DNA of 64,000 nt from Caulochytrium protostelioides (Eukaryota; Chytridiomycota; Caulochytriomycetes; Caulochytriales; Caulochytriaceae). The first letter of the stretch is position 1, and each line of letters begins with the position of its first letter. The notes below the pieces were generated by a model that had not been told where the DNA came from, did not search any database, and saw nothing but the letters and a program-made list of their open reading frames with translations. Shown here in pieces: positions 10,366 to 20,598 of the stretch. A program made the position numbers and the translations under genes. The stretch spans positions 84,088 to 148,087 of the forward strand of contig ML014144.1 of NCBI GenBank assembly GCA_003615045.1, written 5' to 3'.

Positions 10366-11452
10366 GGGCCTGAACGGCCGGGAGGGGGTCCCGCGCGTGG
10401 AGGCGCTTTGTCGAACAATCGCTGGCGGTGGTGCGAGCCGAGCGACCAAGAACTCGTCAAAACCCCGACCGATGGAGAGCGGCTGGATCGAGGCTGCGGA
10501 GGTGGCAGGCCGCGGCGAGAGCGATGCCCGATCTGGCCGTCGATCGAGAGCACCGCGAAAGCCGGTGCCTTTGTCAAACTTTGTCAAACTTTGTCAACGA
10601 GCGCGGTCGCCGTCGGGCGCTCCGACCGGCCGCTTGCACGCGCCTCGGAGCCGCGGCGACGATCCCCGCCCTCGACAACGGTGATATGATGCGAGCGACA
10701 GCCGCCGCCGTCGCGTTCGATGGGGTTGCGGTGGTGTCGCGGGATAGGCGACGCTCGGCCGAGCGATGGAGGTGTGCCAGCGCCATGGGCGCGCGCGGCG
10801 CCGCCGCCGCCGCCGCCAGCGTCCGAGGGCGGCTGCGCCACACGAGCGCGGCGATGGGGCGTCCGGGCGGCATCGTCGGCGTCCTTCATTGAAAGGGCCA
10901 CGCCGCTCGGTCGCGCACCCGGCGATGGCGATGGCGGGACCACGCGGATCGCGCCGCATCCACCCGGCGCGATGCCGAAGGGGTGGGCCGGACCCTTGCT
11001 GGCGACACGTGCGGGGTTCATTTTCCACGTGGCAGGTGGCCTCACCCGCGCGTCGCTGTTGCCGTAGCTAACGCTCGTGTGCTGGCTCTGGTGCCTGCGA
11101 GACCGCCCGCTCTTGCTCCGATCGGACCAGACGGCGATGTGAAACCCCTATTCGTTTCTTCCATGAACGCCGTCAACATCGCCGCAACTTAGCCAGATTC
11201 ATAGTCACTGACATCGTGTTTACAAGCCGGTCCGGCTCGGATCGCCCTCCTCCATCGCCACCTGAGGCTATTTGACTCCCCCGCCACTTACCAGCGTGGG
11301 TGGGCGACCATCACGCGTGTGCGTCCCCAGCACCGGACTTGAGTGCCGTGATCGCCAAACCGGGCTGTCCAGTTTAAATTCCATCGTTTGGATCCCTGTA
11401 CAAGTCCCTGAAAACTCTCTCCCCCCTGCGCCACGAGTGTGCTTGAGGCACG
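10366..11452. other. divergent intergenic region, JTB-like / PP4C
   Basis: Shared upstream region of two divergent genes. Three head-to-tail copies of the 10-mer TTGTCAAACT-type unit sit at 10571-10598, about 205 bp upstream of the JTB-like ATG. No convincing coding sequence; the open frames are low-complexity GC-rich frames on both strands. Confidence 0.55.
10571..10598. repeat. 10-bp tandem repeat (TTGTCAAACT)x3
   Basis: Three tandem copies, the last diverging at its end. The AT-rich unit stands out against its GC-rich surroundings and has the period of one DNA helical turn. It lies in the presumed promoter of the JTB-like gene. Confidence 0.85.
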
Positions 11453-12370
11453 ATGGGGTCCGATCTGGACCGCCAGATCGAGCAGCTGCGCCACTGCGAG
11501 ATCCTCAAGGAGTCCGAGGTGCGCGAGCTCTGCCACAAGGCGCGTGAGATCCTCGTCGAAGAGTCGAATGTGCAGCGCGTCGATGCGCCCGTGACGATCT
11601 GCGGAGATATCCACGGCCAGTTCTATGACTTGATGGAACTCTTCAAGGTCGGCGGCCCGTGTCCCGATACCAACTACCTGCTGATGGGCGACTTCGTGGA
11701 CCGCGGCTTCTACTCGGTCGAGACGTTCCTGCTGCTGCTCGCGTTGAAAGTCCGCTACCCGGACCGCATCACGCTGATCCGCGGCAACCACGAGTCCCGG
11801 CAGATTACCCAGGTCTACGGGTTCTACGACGAATGCTTGCGCAAGTACGGTTCCGTCAATGTGTGGCGCTACTGCTGCGAAGTCTTTGACTACCTCAGCC
11901 TCTCAGCGATCATCGACGACCGCATCTTCTGCGTCCACGGTGGCCTCTCGCCCACCATCAACACCCTGGATCAGATCCGTACGATCGACCGTAAGCTGGA
12001 AGTGCCTCACGACGGCGCCATGTGCGATCTACTCTGGTCCGATCCAGACGACGTCCAGGGCTGGGCCGTATCCCCGCGCGGCGCCGGGTTTCTCTTTGGC
12101 GCCGACATTGTCGAGGCCTTTGTGCATACCAACCACATCGAGCTCATTGCCCGCGCTCACCAGCTCGTCATGGACGGCTATAAACTCATGTTCAAGAACC
12201 AGGTCGTCACCGTTTGGTCGGCCCCCAACTACTGTTACCGCTGCGGCAACGTCGCCGCCATCCTCGAGCTCGACGAGCACCTCAACCGGAATTACCGGAT
12301 TTTTGATGCCGCGCCGCAGGGCTCCCGGGGCCTACCGACCAAGAAGCCGGCGCCCGACTATTTCTTGTGA
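11453..12370 (+). CDS. PPH3: serine/threonine protein phosphatase 4 catalytic subunit (PP4C)
   Basis: PPP-family metallophosphatase of 305 residues, near the usual 305-307 for PP4C. It acts in the PP4 complex, known in other organisms to dephosphorylate gamma-H2AX and other DNA-damage checkpoint targets. The three PPP signatures are intact: GDIHGQ, GDFVDRG and RGNHE. The C-terminus is DYFL, the PP2A/PP4/PP6 tail that is carboxymethylated on Leu. The N-terminus ([19 protein letters not shown]) and [14 protein letters not shown] are PP4-like rather than PP2A- or PP6-like. ATG at 11453, single exon. Convergent with the small cortactin-like gene. The gene symbol follows budding-yeast naming. Confidence 0.96.
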   Translation: MGSDLDRQIEQLRHCEILKESEVRELCHKAREILVEESNVQRVDAPVTICGDIHGQFYDLMELFKVGGPCPDTNYLLMGDFVDRGFYSVETFLLLLALKVRYPDRITLIRGNHESRQITQVYGFYDECLRKYGSVNVWRYCCEVFDYLSLSAIIDDRIFCVHGGLSPTINTLDQIRTIDRKLEVPHDGAMCDLLWSDPDDVQGWAVSPRGAGFLFGADIVEAFVHTNHIELIARAHQLVMDGYKLMFKNQVVTVWSAPNYCYRCGNVAAILELDEHLNRNYRIFDAAPQGSRGLPTKKPAPDYFL

Positions 12371-12533
12371 GGCACAATGAAACACTAAGCAATCGAGTCT
12401 CCAGCGGCCGTTTTGCGGACTGAACTGTAGGCCGTACCAAAACTGATACAAAATCGGACGACTTCTCAGTTCGAGAAACGTTTTTGTCTACTGACCAGCT
12501 GACGATGTCTTCCCCCCTTCTTCGCATATATAA

Positions 12534-12539
12534 AATAAA
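12534..12539 (+). terminator. AATAAA polyadenylation signal
   Basis: Canonical AATAAA in an AT-rich patch (TATATAAAATAAAT), 164 nt after the PP4C stop and just before the end of the convergent gene. Confidence 0.5.
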
Positions 12540-12573
12540 TAGGTCGTTATAAGGTTTTTACGCGGGGTCGAGT

Positions 12574-12870
12574 TTAGGGTTTCACGCCGTAGGTGGCCTT
12601 AATGTTGCTAAAGGATCCGGCGTTCTTTTCCTGGTGGTTCGCAATGACCTGGGCGCGGAGTTTGGCCATATCGAGCTGGGCCTGGGGCTGGGCCTGAGAG
12701 AGATCGACGCCGGGGTGCTGCCGACCCCAGCGTATATCTTTCTCGCTGGCGACGTTCGTGAATAGCGGGTCGGAGTCCCATAGGTCCTCGTCGTCATTGC
12801 CATTGCCGCGGGACACCGGCGCGGCAGCGGGCACCGCATGGCCTGCGGCGGCTTTCCAAGCCTGCGACAT
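12574..12870 (-). CDS. minimal cortactin: N-terminal acidic (NTA) domain protein
   Basis: A 98-residue protein that aligns along its length with the start of cortactin/HS1. It has WKAAAGHAV (cortactin WKASAGHAV), an acidic DDEDLWDSDPLF (cortactin DDWETDPDF), SEKDIRWG (cortactin SEKEQRWG), then a helical KLRAQVIANHQEK (cortactin KLRENVFQEHQ), ending GSFSNIKATYGVKP, which resembles the start of one cortactin repeat. In cortactin this region binds and activates Arp2/3 through the DDW motif; here the equivalent reads DLW. The F-actin-binding repeats and SH3 domain are absent, because a stop follows directly. ATG at 12870. A role in Arp2/3 regulation is inferred from the family. Confidence 0.78.
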   Translation of the reverse strand: MSQAWKAAAGHAVPAAAPVSRGNGNDDEDLWDSDPLFTNVASEKDIRWGRQHPGVDLSQAQPQAQLDMAKLRAQVIANHQEKNAGSFSNIKATYGVKP

Positions 12871-14315
12871 GATCCGTCGGCGGCCGAGTCAGTAGCACAA
12901 AGTTCAAGTAGCGGCGAAAGCGGTGGGCTCGTGAGTTATGCGGATGGGGTGCTCATGTGCCCCGGTAAACGGAGTCCCGAAACCGGTCTGGGAGAGCCGC
13001 TGGGGATCACACGGATATGGGCGATGCCGTCAGCATTCGCATCAAGGGCGATCCACGCTCGGGTCAGATGGCCCCCGCGAGCTGCCCATTGATGGGCGCG
13101 TGATAAGCATCCGCCCTTCTCATCTCTGCCCTTCTTCTGCCCTCTCTGCCCTTCTGCCCTCGTCCCATCTCACCTATGTCTCCATTGCCATTCATGGATC
13201 GGCTTATTGATCAATGGGCAGACCATGTGTGATGCGCGTGATCTCAGGTGCCAGTGCTTGAGTCCCGCGACATCCCTCCCCCGGCCGGCTCTCCCCAGGA
13301 TCGCCGCCGGGGCATGCGCCCACGTCGCTCTCGGGGGCGGGCGGGGGCGTTTATACCATGTTTTCTTTGGTTCTGACGGGAGAACACATGGCGGACCGCG
13401 ATGGCGATCTGGGTCGGTCATCCGTCGAGCAGGACGGGCTGTGCAACCACGCGGTGGATCTTTCAGGCACGAGCGCCGGGCCGGAGCTCCGTCGAGCACG
13501 CCTCGCGGGCCGCGCCGTGGCCCGAGGAGGCGGAGCCGCGGCGGGGACGTGCCGTATGCGCCTGAAGGCCCCTCCTTCGCGATCGCGATCGCCGCGGCCG
13601 GAGGGCCCGCGTCGGCGTCCACAACATCATGACACGCGCGCGCGTGGGTGTGTGGCTCCTGCCCGCACACGCGGGTGGACGCACCTCGACACGGACGTGG
13701 GCGGCCGCTCGTGGCTGGCCTTCCTGCTGGCACCCATCGGCATCGCCACGCACCCATGGCACGCACGCCTGACACGCGGCCCATGGCCCGTGGCGGGCAT
13801 CGCACCGATGCTTCTCGAAGGCCTCACGGCGCTCTGCCTGGCTCTGCCTGGCTCTGCCTGGCTCTGCCTGGCTCGGCCCGGCGCCCTCCGCCCATCGGAC
13901 GCGCCGGGTCCAGCGGTTGGGCGTCACGAAGGCGAAGGCGACGCGAAGCGAAGCGAAGGCCGCGGTGCGCGCTAGTGAGGTGACAAACCGACCCCATCAC
14001 AGCGATCGACCACGATGCGCCATCCGACGGTCCCCTGATGCGCCTGCCGCCCCCCGCGAGAGCGCGTCCGCGAGACAGCCGTCGCGGCATGGACGAAAAT
14101 TGATGGTGTTCGCGATCGTTCTGGAGGCGCATCATCTGGCGTCCGAACGGCGCCGGCCGCGATCTCGAAGGCGGCTTCGGGAGGCGGCGGCGGCGGCGGC
14201 GGCGGCGGCGGCCGGCCGCCCCCAGCAGGCGCCGTGTCATCACGCCGCGGCTGCCATCGCTTGACGAGGGGCGGCCGGCGCCGCGCCTGCCCCTTCTGAG
14301 GGCGCCTGCCACGCC

Positions 14316-14359
<44 letters not shown>

Positions 14360-16111
14360 TGATCGGCAGACAGACGGGGCGACTGCCCTCCCGGCACGCC
14401 GCCGCCGCCGGCCCCTTGGGCGCGCATGGGCGCCTCCCGCCGCCGCCGTCGGCACGGCGATGGGCAGCATCGCGGAAAGCACACGATCCTCACCCCACCG
14501 GTTCGCGGGGGTCATCACCCTTCGCGGAGCGTCTCACCCCGCACAGGCGCTAAACGGGTGGGCGGCCACGAGCGCGCAACCTCGCGTCGAAGCAAGACAG
14601 ACAGCAGACGCCAGCACGGCTGCAGAGATACGGACAGACAGGGAGGAGATGTCTTGGCAGGCGCTCCACAGGGCGCGAGGGAAGCGCACTCACGCTCGTC
14701 GGACTCGTGGTGCGCCCATACCGGTGGTCATCCCCACGGGTGTTCTGCGCCATGCACGATCAAAGTGGTCCGACGTCGCTCTTGTCGTCGTGGTCGTCGT
14801 CGGCCCATGTGCGTCCGTCCATGTCGATGTCGATGCCAGCGTTTGCTGCCGCTCTGTCGTAGGCTCTGGCCGTGCTCGCCGCCCTGGTTCCGTAACTGGC
14901 CATGTGCCACCACCATTTAGAGAAAGAACGGACGGGCGCCGAAACACACACATCGCCTCTCGTATACCCCCTCTGATCCGCCGTCCGAGCCGCTGCGGGT
15001 CCTGGCCCGCGACACGAGCACGAGCAGGTCGTTATCCAGATCGTGTCTGGCCAAGGACCCTCGCCATACCCACCGGCCATCGCCCCACGGCCCCGGGCCA
15101 CATCTTGCTTGCATCTTGCCTACATTGATGTCCACGAGCGACGGCTGCCGCTTTGCTCGACACGGTGATTTGTATTCTTGGGCTTGACCGGATCGCCATC
15201 TTGGTGCCTCGGGCATCGCCATCGCCACCGCCATCGTCGTGCTTCACTGTTCGTGTCGCCATCGCCACCGTCATCGTCGTCGCCTCCGCCGCCAAATCGT
15301 TCTTTCACGCCGGCTGCGTGACCCGGGTATCACGTCCTGCATTGCCGACCCGCGCGCTTCCGTTACTGGGGGAGCACCGCGTTCCTCGGCCATCAATCGC
15401 AGCGACGACGAACGGCACGCGCATCTGGCAGCAGTGTGCCTTGATTCCGGCGAACGGAAGGCCCTTGTGGGTGTGGCGCCCGCAACGACGGCATCCATCG
15501 TCTGTGCCGTCGTCGCCGTTGATACTGCCCATCGGCGGCCCTTGTGAGACGCGAGCTACCGCTGCTGCGGCTCCTGGTGCCGCCCCCCGTCCTTCCCCCC
15601 CTTAGCCGCCCGCCCGCCCGCCCGCCGCGCGGCGCCATTCTACCGATCGCACGTGGCCGTCCGCCACGCCAGTCGTGTCCCGTGTCAACGACGGTTACGC
15701 CCCCTTTCCGACTCCGACTCCGACTCCGACGCCAGCGCTGAGCCGCTGAGCCGAGTCGCGGACTTGTGCGCGTCGGGCCCGCCGCCCGCGAAGGCCCGCG
15801 CTGCGTCTTCTGTCACCCCTCAGTCCACCGCCTCCGTCCGCCCGTGATCGCCGTCGTCCTCGCTGCATACGTGCCGGTGAGCCGGAAGGGTCCCCCCGGT
15901 CTCTCGGGGCGACGGGCGTCGGCGTCGTGACCGCGGGCGCGGGGCGCAGGTCACCGTGGGCAGCCCTTGGACCCGCCGATCAGACGCGCCGCTCGCGGGT
16001 GACGGCGTCGGCAGCCGGTGTGGACGTGGCGGCGACGGCGGCCGCGGCGGCAGCAGCCCTCTTGCTCCGCGCGGCTCCGGCCCTGTGCGCCGAGCCGGCT
16101 CGGTGGGTGGC
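12871..16111. other. long repeat-rich intergenic region upstream of RasGEF
   Basis: About 3.2 kb without a gene I can support. It carries CT/CTGCCC-rich sequence at about 13115-13160, a 10-bp tandem at 13831-13870, GGC runs at about 14185-14215 and 14320-14358, and a GTCGTC-rich patch near 14780-14830. An ATG-started frame at 13358-13975 follows a TTTATACC but is low complexity and unlike any family. The RasGEF frame is open upstream from 16112 to a GTG at 15956. Confidence 0.5.
13831..13870. repeat. 10-bp tandem repeat (GCTCTGCCTG)x4
   Basis: Four perfect tandem copies, followed by a degenerate fifth (GCTCGGCCCG). Confidence 0.95.
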
Positions 16112-19100
16112 ATGGCGTCGGCCGACAGCCGGAGTACGGTGGACTCGGGGATCGCGAAACTCACCCAGACATCTAGCAAGGACAGCGTCCTGGCGCTGCC
16201 CGCCATGGAGGCCGACACCTCGGCCCGCTCGCTGCACGGCGCGGCGGGCGCCGCCGCGCCCTCCCGCCGCTCCGAGGTCCCGCTCCCCGACGCCAAGAGC
16301 GGCTTCACCGCGCGCATCAAGCGCCCCGGGTTCTTAGGCAAAAGCGACGCGTCCTTTTTGACCGCCAACAACAGCACTGCGGCGCTGTTTGCGACGCCGC
16401 CCTCCTCACAGCCCATCCTGCAATGGTCGCACCCGCACTCGGGTCCAGGACCCGGGCCCGGGCCAGGCGCCTTGGCGTATGTCTCGGGAAACAGCTCGAA
16501 CGGCGGCATCTCGCTGGGCTCGCCGCCGCCCCAGCCGGCGGCCGAGCCGAACCTCGTGATGAACCGGTCGTCGGCGCTCCTCGGCGCGAAACACGGCTCC
16601 ATCGAGTCGCTGCAATCGGTCACCGCGCCCGATACCGATGCCACGTCGATCTACAGCTTCAGCAAGCGGCCGACCGTCGGCGATGGGATCAGCCGCTTTT
16701 TCCGCAAAACGATGGCGCTCTCGCGCAACCACACCGAGTGGCACGCTTCGCACGCACACGCGCACGCCAGCCAGGGCCTCGGCGGCCACGGCCACTCCGT
16801 CTCGCAGGCCCACCTCCCCACGGGCACCGCCCTGCTCCAGTCCGGCGACGACCCGTCGCCCGTGACCTCTGCGCGCAACTCGATGCTCTACAGCCGGCAG
16901 CCCGTCAGCGCCCCCGAGGGCTCGCTGAGCATCACTACCCAGGCTGATCTGCCGGCGGCCGGCAACGCGCCGCTCACGGGCGCGCCGCCCCCGAGCGCCG
17001 CCTCGACGGCCGGCTCGACGTTCTCGGAGCGCGCCGCGTTCCGCACCAGCCCCTCGCGGCAGCTGCCCAACGGCATGCGCCGCCAGTTCTCGAACGGCAA
17101 CATGCCGCTGCCGCCGCCATCCGCAACGTCTTCCGCGGCGTCCAAGTGGCGCGGTACGATGTCCAAAGCCATCAGCCAGGCCTTCCGCAGCGATATTCCG
17201 ATGGATCCGATGGCGCTCGAGCGAAGTTGCGCTGACATGTCGATGGTGCTGGCCCTACCTGGCGAGTATGACACGATTGACGAGTCCGTGAGCTTTTCGA
17301 CGCTCCCGGGCGGCGGCAGCGTGTACCGCCAGATGATGCAGTTTAATGTCATCTGGGGCACGCGTGCCCTCGTGATTCGCTTGCCCGCGGACGTCGTGGT
17401 GAGCGCGGCGATCCGCACCGTCATGACCGACTTTGTTAACACGTATGGTGATGAGGTCGCCGAAGCCGAGCGCGTGCTGGCCGAGGCCCATGTGGCGCAA
17501 CACACGCTCTTCCGCAACATTGGCACCAGCTCGGTCGTGTACTATGTGCCGATCGCGCCGTCGGCGGTGCTCGCGCAATGCGAAATCTGCCAGGGTGACA
17601 CGTTGCATTTGATCAACCTCGAAGACGTCGCGACGCTCAGCATCGTGGTGCTGCCGTCGATGGAGCGCATGGCCATCGAATATGCGTACGACACGCTTGT
17701 CTCGGAGGTTACCGCCGCACTGGAGCAGCGCAGCGCCCCACCGTCGGTGACCTACGCGCTGTACCACTCGAAGCTGAGCCACTGGCTCGTCCCCGACCGC
17801 TCCCTGATGGCGTATCGTTTTGCGCCCGACACGGTCCTGGAGTGGCGGCCGAAGAGCCCCGAGATCCTCATCCGTGTGGAGCTCGAAGAGCAGCAGCAGA
17901 AGATCGCGTTCAAGGTGCTCAGTAGCCAAACGGTCGCGGACCTGCTGGAGCTCGTGCTGTTCCAGATGGGCAACCGCAGCTTGAAGCCGCAGGTCAGCAA
18001 CGGCGTGTACGGTCTCTGGTCGTCGCGCCACGGCCGCTGGATGACCAACTCGGCCGTGCTCGCGGAGGTGCCGGACCTGCACAACGACACGCTCGTCTAC
18101 CGTGTGCACTGGCAGTCGATCCAGGTCAAATGGTTCTACGGCAACGACGATCCCCTGACCGTGCTCGCCGACCAGGGCATGACCGTCGCAGGTCTGCGTC
18201 ACCTCTGCTGCCAACTGCGCCACACCGCGTGGCACGCGTCCTACAACCTATACACCCGCTGGCTGGCCCCGCTGGACCCCGACCAGTCGATCTGGACCCT
18301 CGCCTCCGACATCGGCGGCACCGACAACTTCTGGTTCCGCGACACGCCGCAGCCGCTGACGATCACGTGCTCTGACAACAGCCACGCCCAGACCGTGCCG
18401 TGGTCCTACGGGATCCCGCTCCGCTTGACGCTGCCGTTCATCTGCCGCCGGCTCGGCGTTCCCGCGCACATGTACGACACGCTGTGGCTCGTCCAGAACT
18501 GCGGCACGGCCGCCGAAAAGCCAGCCGCCTCCGCCGCCGCACCAGCAGCGCCGGTCGCGGCAGCGCTGGAGCTCGCGACCGCCGAGACAGCGTCCGGCAA
18601 CGGCACGCCCGTGGGCACCTCGCACCGCTTGTTGGACCTGGACGCGAGCCTGACCGAGCAGCATGTGGCGCCCGGCGCGACGGTGATGCTGCGTCTCAAG
18701 CGGCTCCTCACGGAACCCCCGTCGCCGGACGACCTTTGGGCCGAGCTGCGGTCAGGGCAGACGCTCGACCCGACGCCCTGGGAGCAGACCCACAAGCCCG
18801 CGAGCGGGTCCTCGCTCAACCGGCTCATCGAGCGTCTGACCGATGAGATCAGCGAAGGCTCGTCGCTCTATCTGGACTTTGTCAAGAACTTCTTGTTGAC
18901 GTACTCGTCCTTCAGCGACGCAAACACGATCATGAGCAAGCTGATGGACCGTTACAACGTGCCGAACCTGCCCGAGGCTAGCGTCGCGCAAAACGAACTC
19001 TCGCGCAAGACCATCCAACTGCGCGTGTGCAACGTGTTGCTGCAGTGGGTGAAGCGGTTTCGCACCGACTTTATCGACGAGACCCGCGGCCCGCGGCTGC

Positions 19101-19999
19101 AGGAGCAGCTGCTCGCCTTTGCCGAGAATGTGGTGGTCTATGACCATCCGGCCATGACGAAGCAGCTGCGCCGCGCAACGATCAAGATGCGCGACGACAT
19201 GGTCCTCCGCCCCGGCGCGATCCTCAACCGGCTCCGGGGGCCAGGTCAAGCCGTTTTGACCAATGTGTCGCTCTTCCAGCGCGCTCCGGAGGAAATTGCG
19301 CAGCAGATGACCTTGATCGAACAGCAGTTGTTTGCGGCGATCACGCCGAACGAGCTGCTGTGCCAGTCGTGGGCGCAGCGGGACGCGGCGACGCGCGCGC
19401 CCAACATCACGCAGCTGACGTCGCACTTCAACGCGCTGGCGCTGTGGACTGTCAAGAGCGTCGTTGAGCCCGCGACCGTCAAGCAGCGCGCGAAGCGGCT
19501 CAGCTTCCTCGTGGACGTCGCCGAGCAGCTCCGCGAGATGGGCAACTACAGCACGCTCATGGCCATCATCGCAGGTCTCAACAAGGCCTCGGTTTTGCGG
19601 CTGAAGCTCACGCTCAAGGAGTGCGGGCCCAAGTGCCTGCGCAAGATGTCCGAGCTCGAGACCCTCATGTCGGCCGACGGCGCATACCGTAATTACCGTA
19701 CGGTCGTCAAGTCGTCGATCCTGCCCTGCATTCCCTACATCGGCGTAGTGTTGCTCGACCTGACCTTCATGGAGGACGGCAATCAGGACCGCATCGGCGA
19801 CCACATCAACTTTGTTAAGCGCCAGATGATCGCCGAGGTCATCCGCGACTTGGAGCTCAAGCAGACCACCGCATACCCGTTCAAGTGGAACGACGAGGTT
19901 GCTCGCTCCTTTGTCCTGCTGCCGCGCGCTTCCGTCGAGTACGAGAGCCAGCTCTGGGCCGAGTCGAAGCGCAAGGAATCGTCACAGCCTGCGCAGTAG
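16112..19999 (+). CDS. Ras guanine-nucleotide exchange factor with tandem ubiquitin-like domains
   Basis: Activates Ras-family GTPases. About 1,295 residues. A Ser/Pro-rich N-terminus (to about 390) is followed by four consecutive blocks of about 90-100 residues that read like ubiquitin/RA/FERM-type beta-grasp folds (about 410-510, 580-670, 670-760, 760-865). Then come a RasGEF_N/REM domain (about 895-1000, SSLNRLIERLTDEISEGSS to LLTYSSFSD) and the CDC25 catalytic domain (about 1060-1285). The catalytic domain includes FNALALWTVKSVV, NYSTLMAIIAGLN, PYIGVVLLDLTFMEDGN and YPFKWNDEVARSF. Start taken at the first ATG (16112); the frame is open to a GTG at 15956. The catalytic assignment is firm; the fold of the middle blocks is inferred from hydrophobic pattern only. 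Confidence 0.9.
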   Translation: MASADSRSTVDSGIAKLTQTSSKDSVLALPAMEADTSARSLHGAAGAAAPSRRSEVPLPDAKSGFTARIKRPGFLGKSDASFLTANNSTAALFATPPSSQPILQWSHPHSGPGPGPGPGALAYVSGNSSNGGISLGSPPPQPAAEPNLVMNRSSALLGAKHGSIESLQSVTAPDTDATSIYSFSKRPTVGDGISRFFRKTMALSRNHTEWHASHAHAHASQGLGGHGHSVSQAHLPTGTALLQSGDDPSPVTSARNSMLYSRQPVSAPEGSLSITTQADLPAAGNAPLTGAPPPSAASTAGSTFSERAAFRTSPSRQLPNGMRRQFSNGNMPLPPPSATSSAASKWRGTMSKAISQAFRSDIPMDPMALERSCADMSMVLALPGEYDTIDESVSFSTLPGGGSVYRQMMQFNVIWGTRALVIRLPADVVVSAAIRTVMTDFVNTYGDEVAEAERVLAEAHVAQHTLFRNIGTSSVVYYVPIAPSAVLAQCEICQGDTLHLINLEDVATLSIVVLPSMERMAIEYAYDTLVSEVTAALEQRSAPPSVTYALYHSKLSHWLVPDRSLMAYRFAPDTVLEWRPKSPEILIRVELEEQQQKIAFKVLSSQTVADLLELVLFQMGNRSLKPQVSNGVYGLWSSRHGRWMTNSAVLAEVPDLHNDTLVYRVHWQSIQVKWFYGNDDPLTVLADQGMTVAGLRHLCCQLRHTAWHASYNLYTRWLAPLDPDQSIWTLASDIGGTDNFWFRDTPQPLTITCSDNSHAQTVPWSYGIPLRLTLPFICRRLGVPAHMYDTLWLVQNCGTAAEKPAASAAAPAAPVAAALELATAETASGNGTPVGTSHRLLDLDASLTEQHVAPGATVMLRLKRLLTEPPSPDDLWAELRSGQTLDPTPWEQTHKPASGSSLNRLIERLTDEISEGSSLYLDFVKNFLLTYSSFSDANTIMSKLMDRYNVPNLPEASVAQNELSRKTIQLRVCNVLLQWVKRFRTDFIDETRGPRLQEQLLAFAENVVVYDHPAMTKQLRRATIKMRDDMVLRPGAILNRLRGPGQAVLTNVSLFQRAPEEIAQQMTLIEQQLFAAITPNELLCQSWAQRDAATRAPNITQLTSHFNALALWTVKSVVEPATVKQRAKRLSFLVDVAEQLREMGNYSTLMAIIAGLNKASVLRLKLTLKECGPKCLRKMSELETLMSADGAYRNYRTVVKSSILPCIPYIGVVLLDLTFMEDGNQDRIGDHINFVKRQMIAEVIRDLELKQTTAYPFKWNDEVARSFVLLPRASVEYESQLWAESKRKESSQPAQ

Positions 20000-20132
20000 T
20001 CCGCTCGGGGTCGTTCCGCGGGGGTTCTAGGCCTTTTTTGTCGGTGGCCGTAGACGTTGTGTGGCCGGTCCATCTATTCTTCATCTTCTGGATATATTTG
20101 ATTTACAGATACCTTAGGACAGCGCAACACAA

Positions 20133-20375
20133 CGCCATACCCTCCATGGTGCCTCTGGGAGGTTCCCCACGGGGGCAGTCCGCATTACGTTCATTGCCGG
20201 ATGAGCTTCTCGACCACGGGCTGCAGTGGGGCTTGCCCGGGGAAGCGGCACAGTGTCGCAGATCTGACAGATGAGGCCAGGCAGCGTCGGATGTTCAACG
20301 CGGCATTGAGATCGCGGTTCACAAACCTGCCGTTGGTAGAATCGCACCAAAGTTAACTTCGGAGCACGGTCCCCT
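20133..20375 (-). mobile_element. Fanzor/TnpB-type 3' end relic, copy A
   Basis: C-terminal tip of an RNA-guided-nuclease-like (TnpB/Fanzor) gene plus its 3' flank. The minus strand encodes CDSTNGRFVNRDLNAALNI (C-terminal Zn-ribbon Cys, then the RuvC-III motif RDLNAALNI), continuing RRC; the FVNRD..RRC part lies at 20281-20325. The frame continues to KLIRQ-stop. The outer end, read on the minus strand, is GCACCATGGAGGGTATGGCG, 18 of 20 identical to copy B. An in-frame stop just upstream of the Cys, and the missing body, show it is not a working gene. Confidence 0.7.
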
Positions 20376-20598
20376 TGCGCCGGCGTTGCCCTGGTTTCAG
20401 GACCGCATTCGTCGTGGCATACGCCTGGATCGTGCGGACCCGGTTGACCGGCGTCGGCTGAGTCGAGAGGGCGTCTGCATCAACACTCGCTGAGCTGCGC
20501 CCTTGTGGGACTACCAGATCAGCGTCTCTGAGCGGTCGATTCGGAGACGCTGACGACGCTGAAAGCCTTTTGGGTGATGAAAGGTTATGCGCGCAGGG

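Noticed and set aside
12571-12583. TTTAGGGTTT, like a telomere repeat
   Set aside because: Only about one and a half units, and it is the 3' coding end of the cortactin-like gene.
13358-13975. ATG-started 205-residue frame after TTTATACC
   Set aside because: Low-complexity Arg/Ala/Pro composition, ends in a 10-bp DNA repeat, no recognisable domain.
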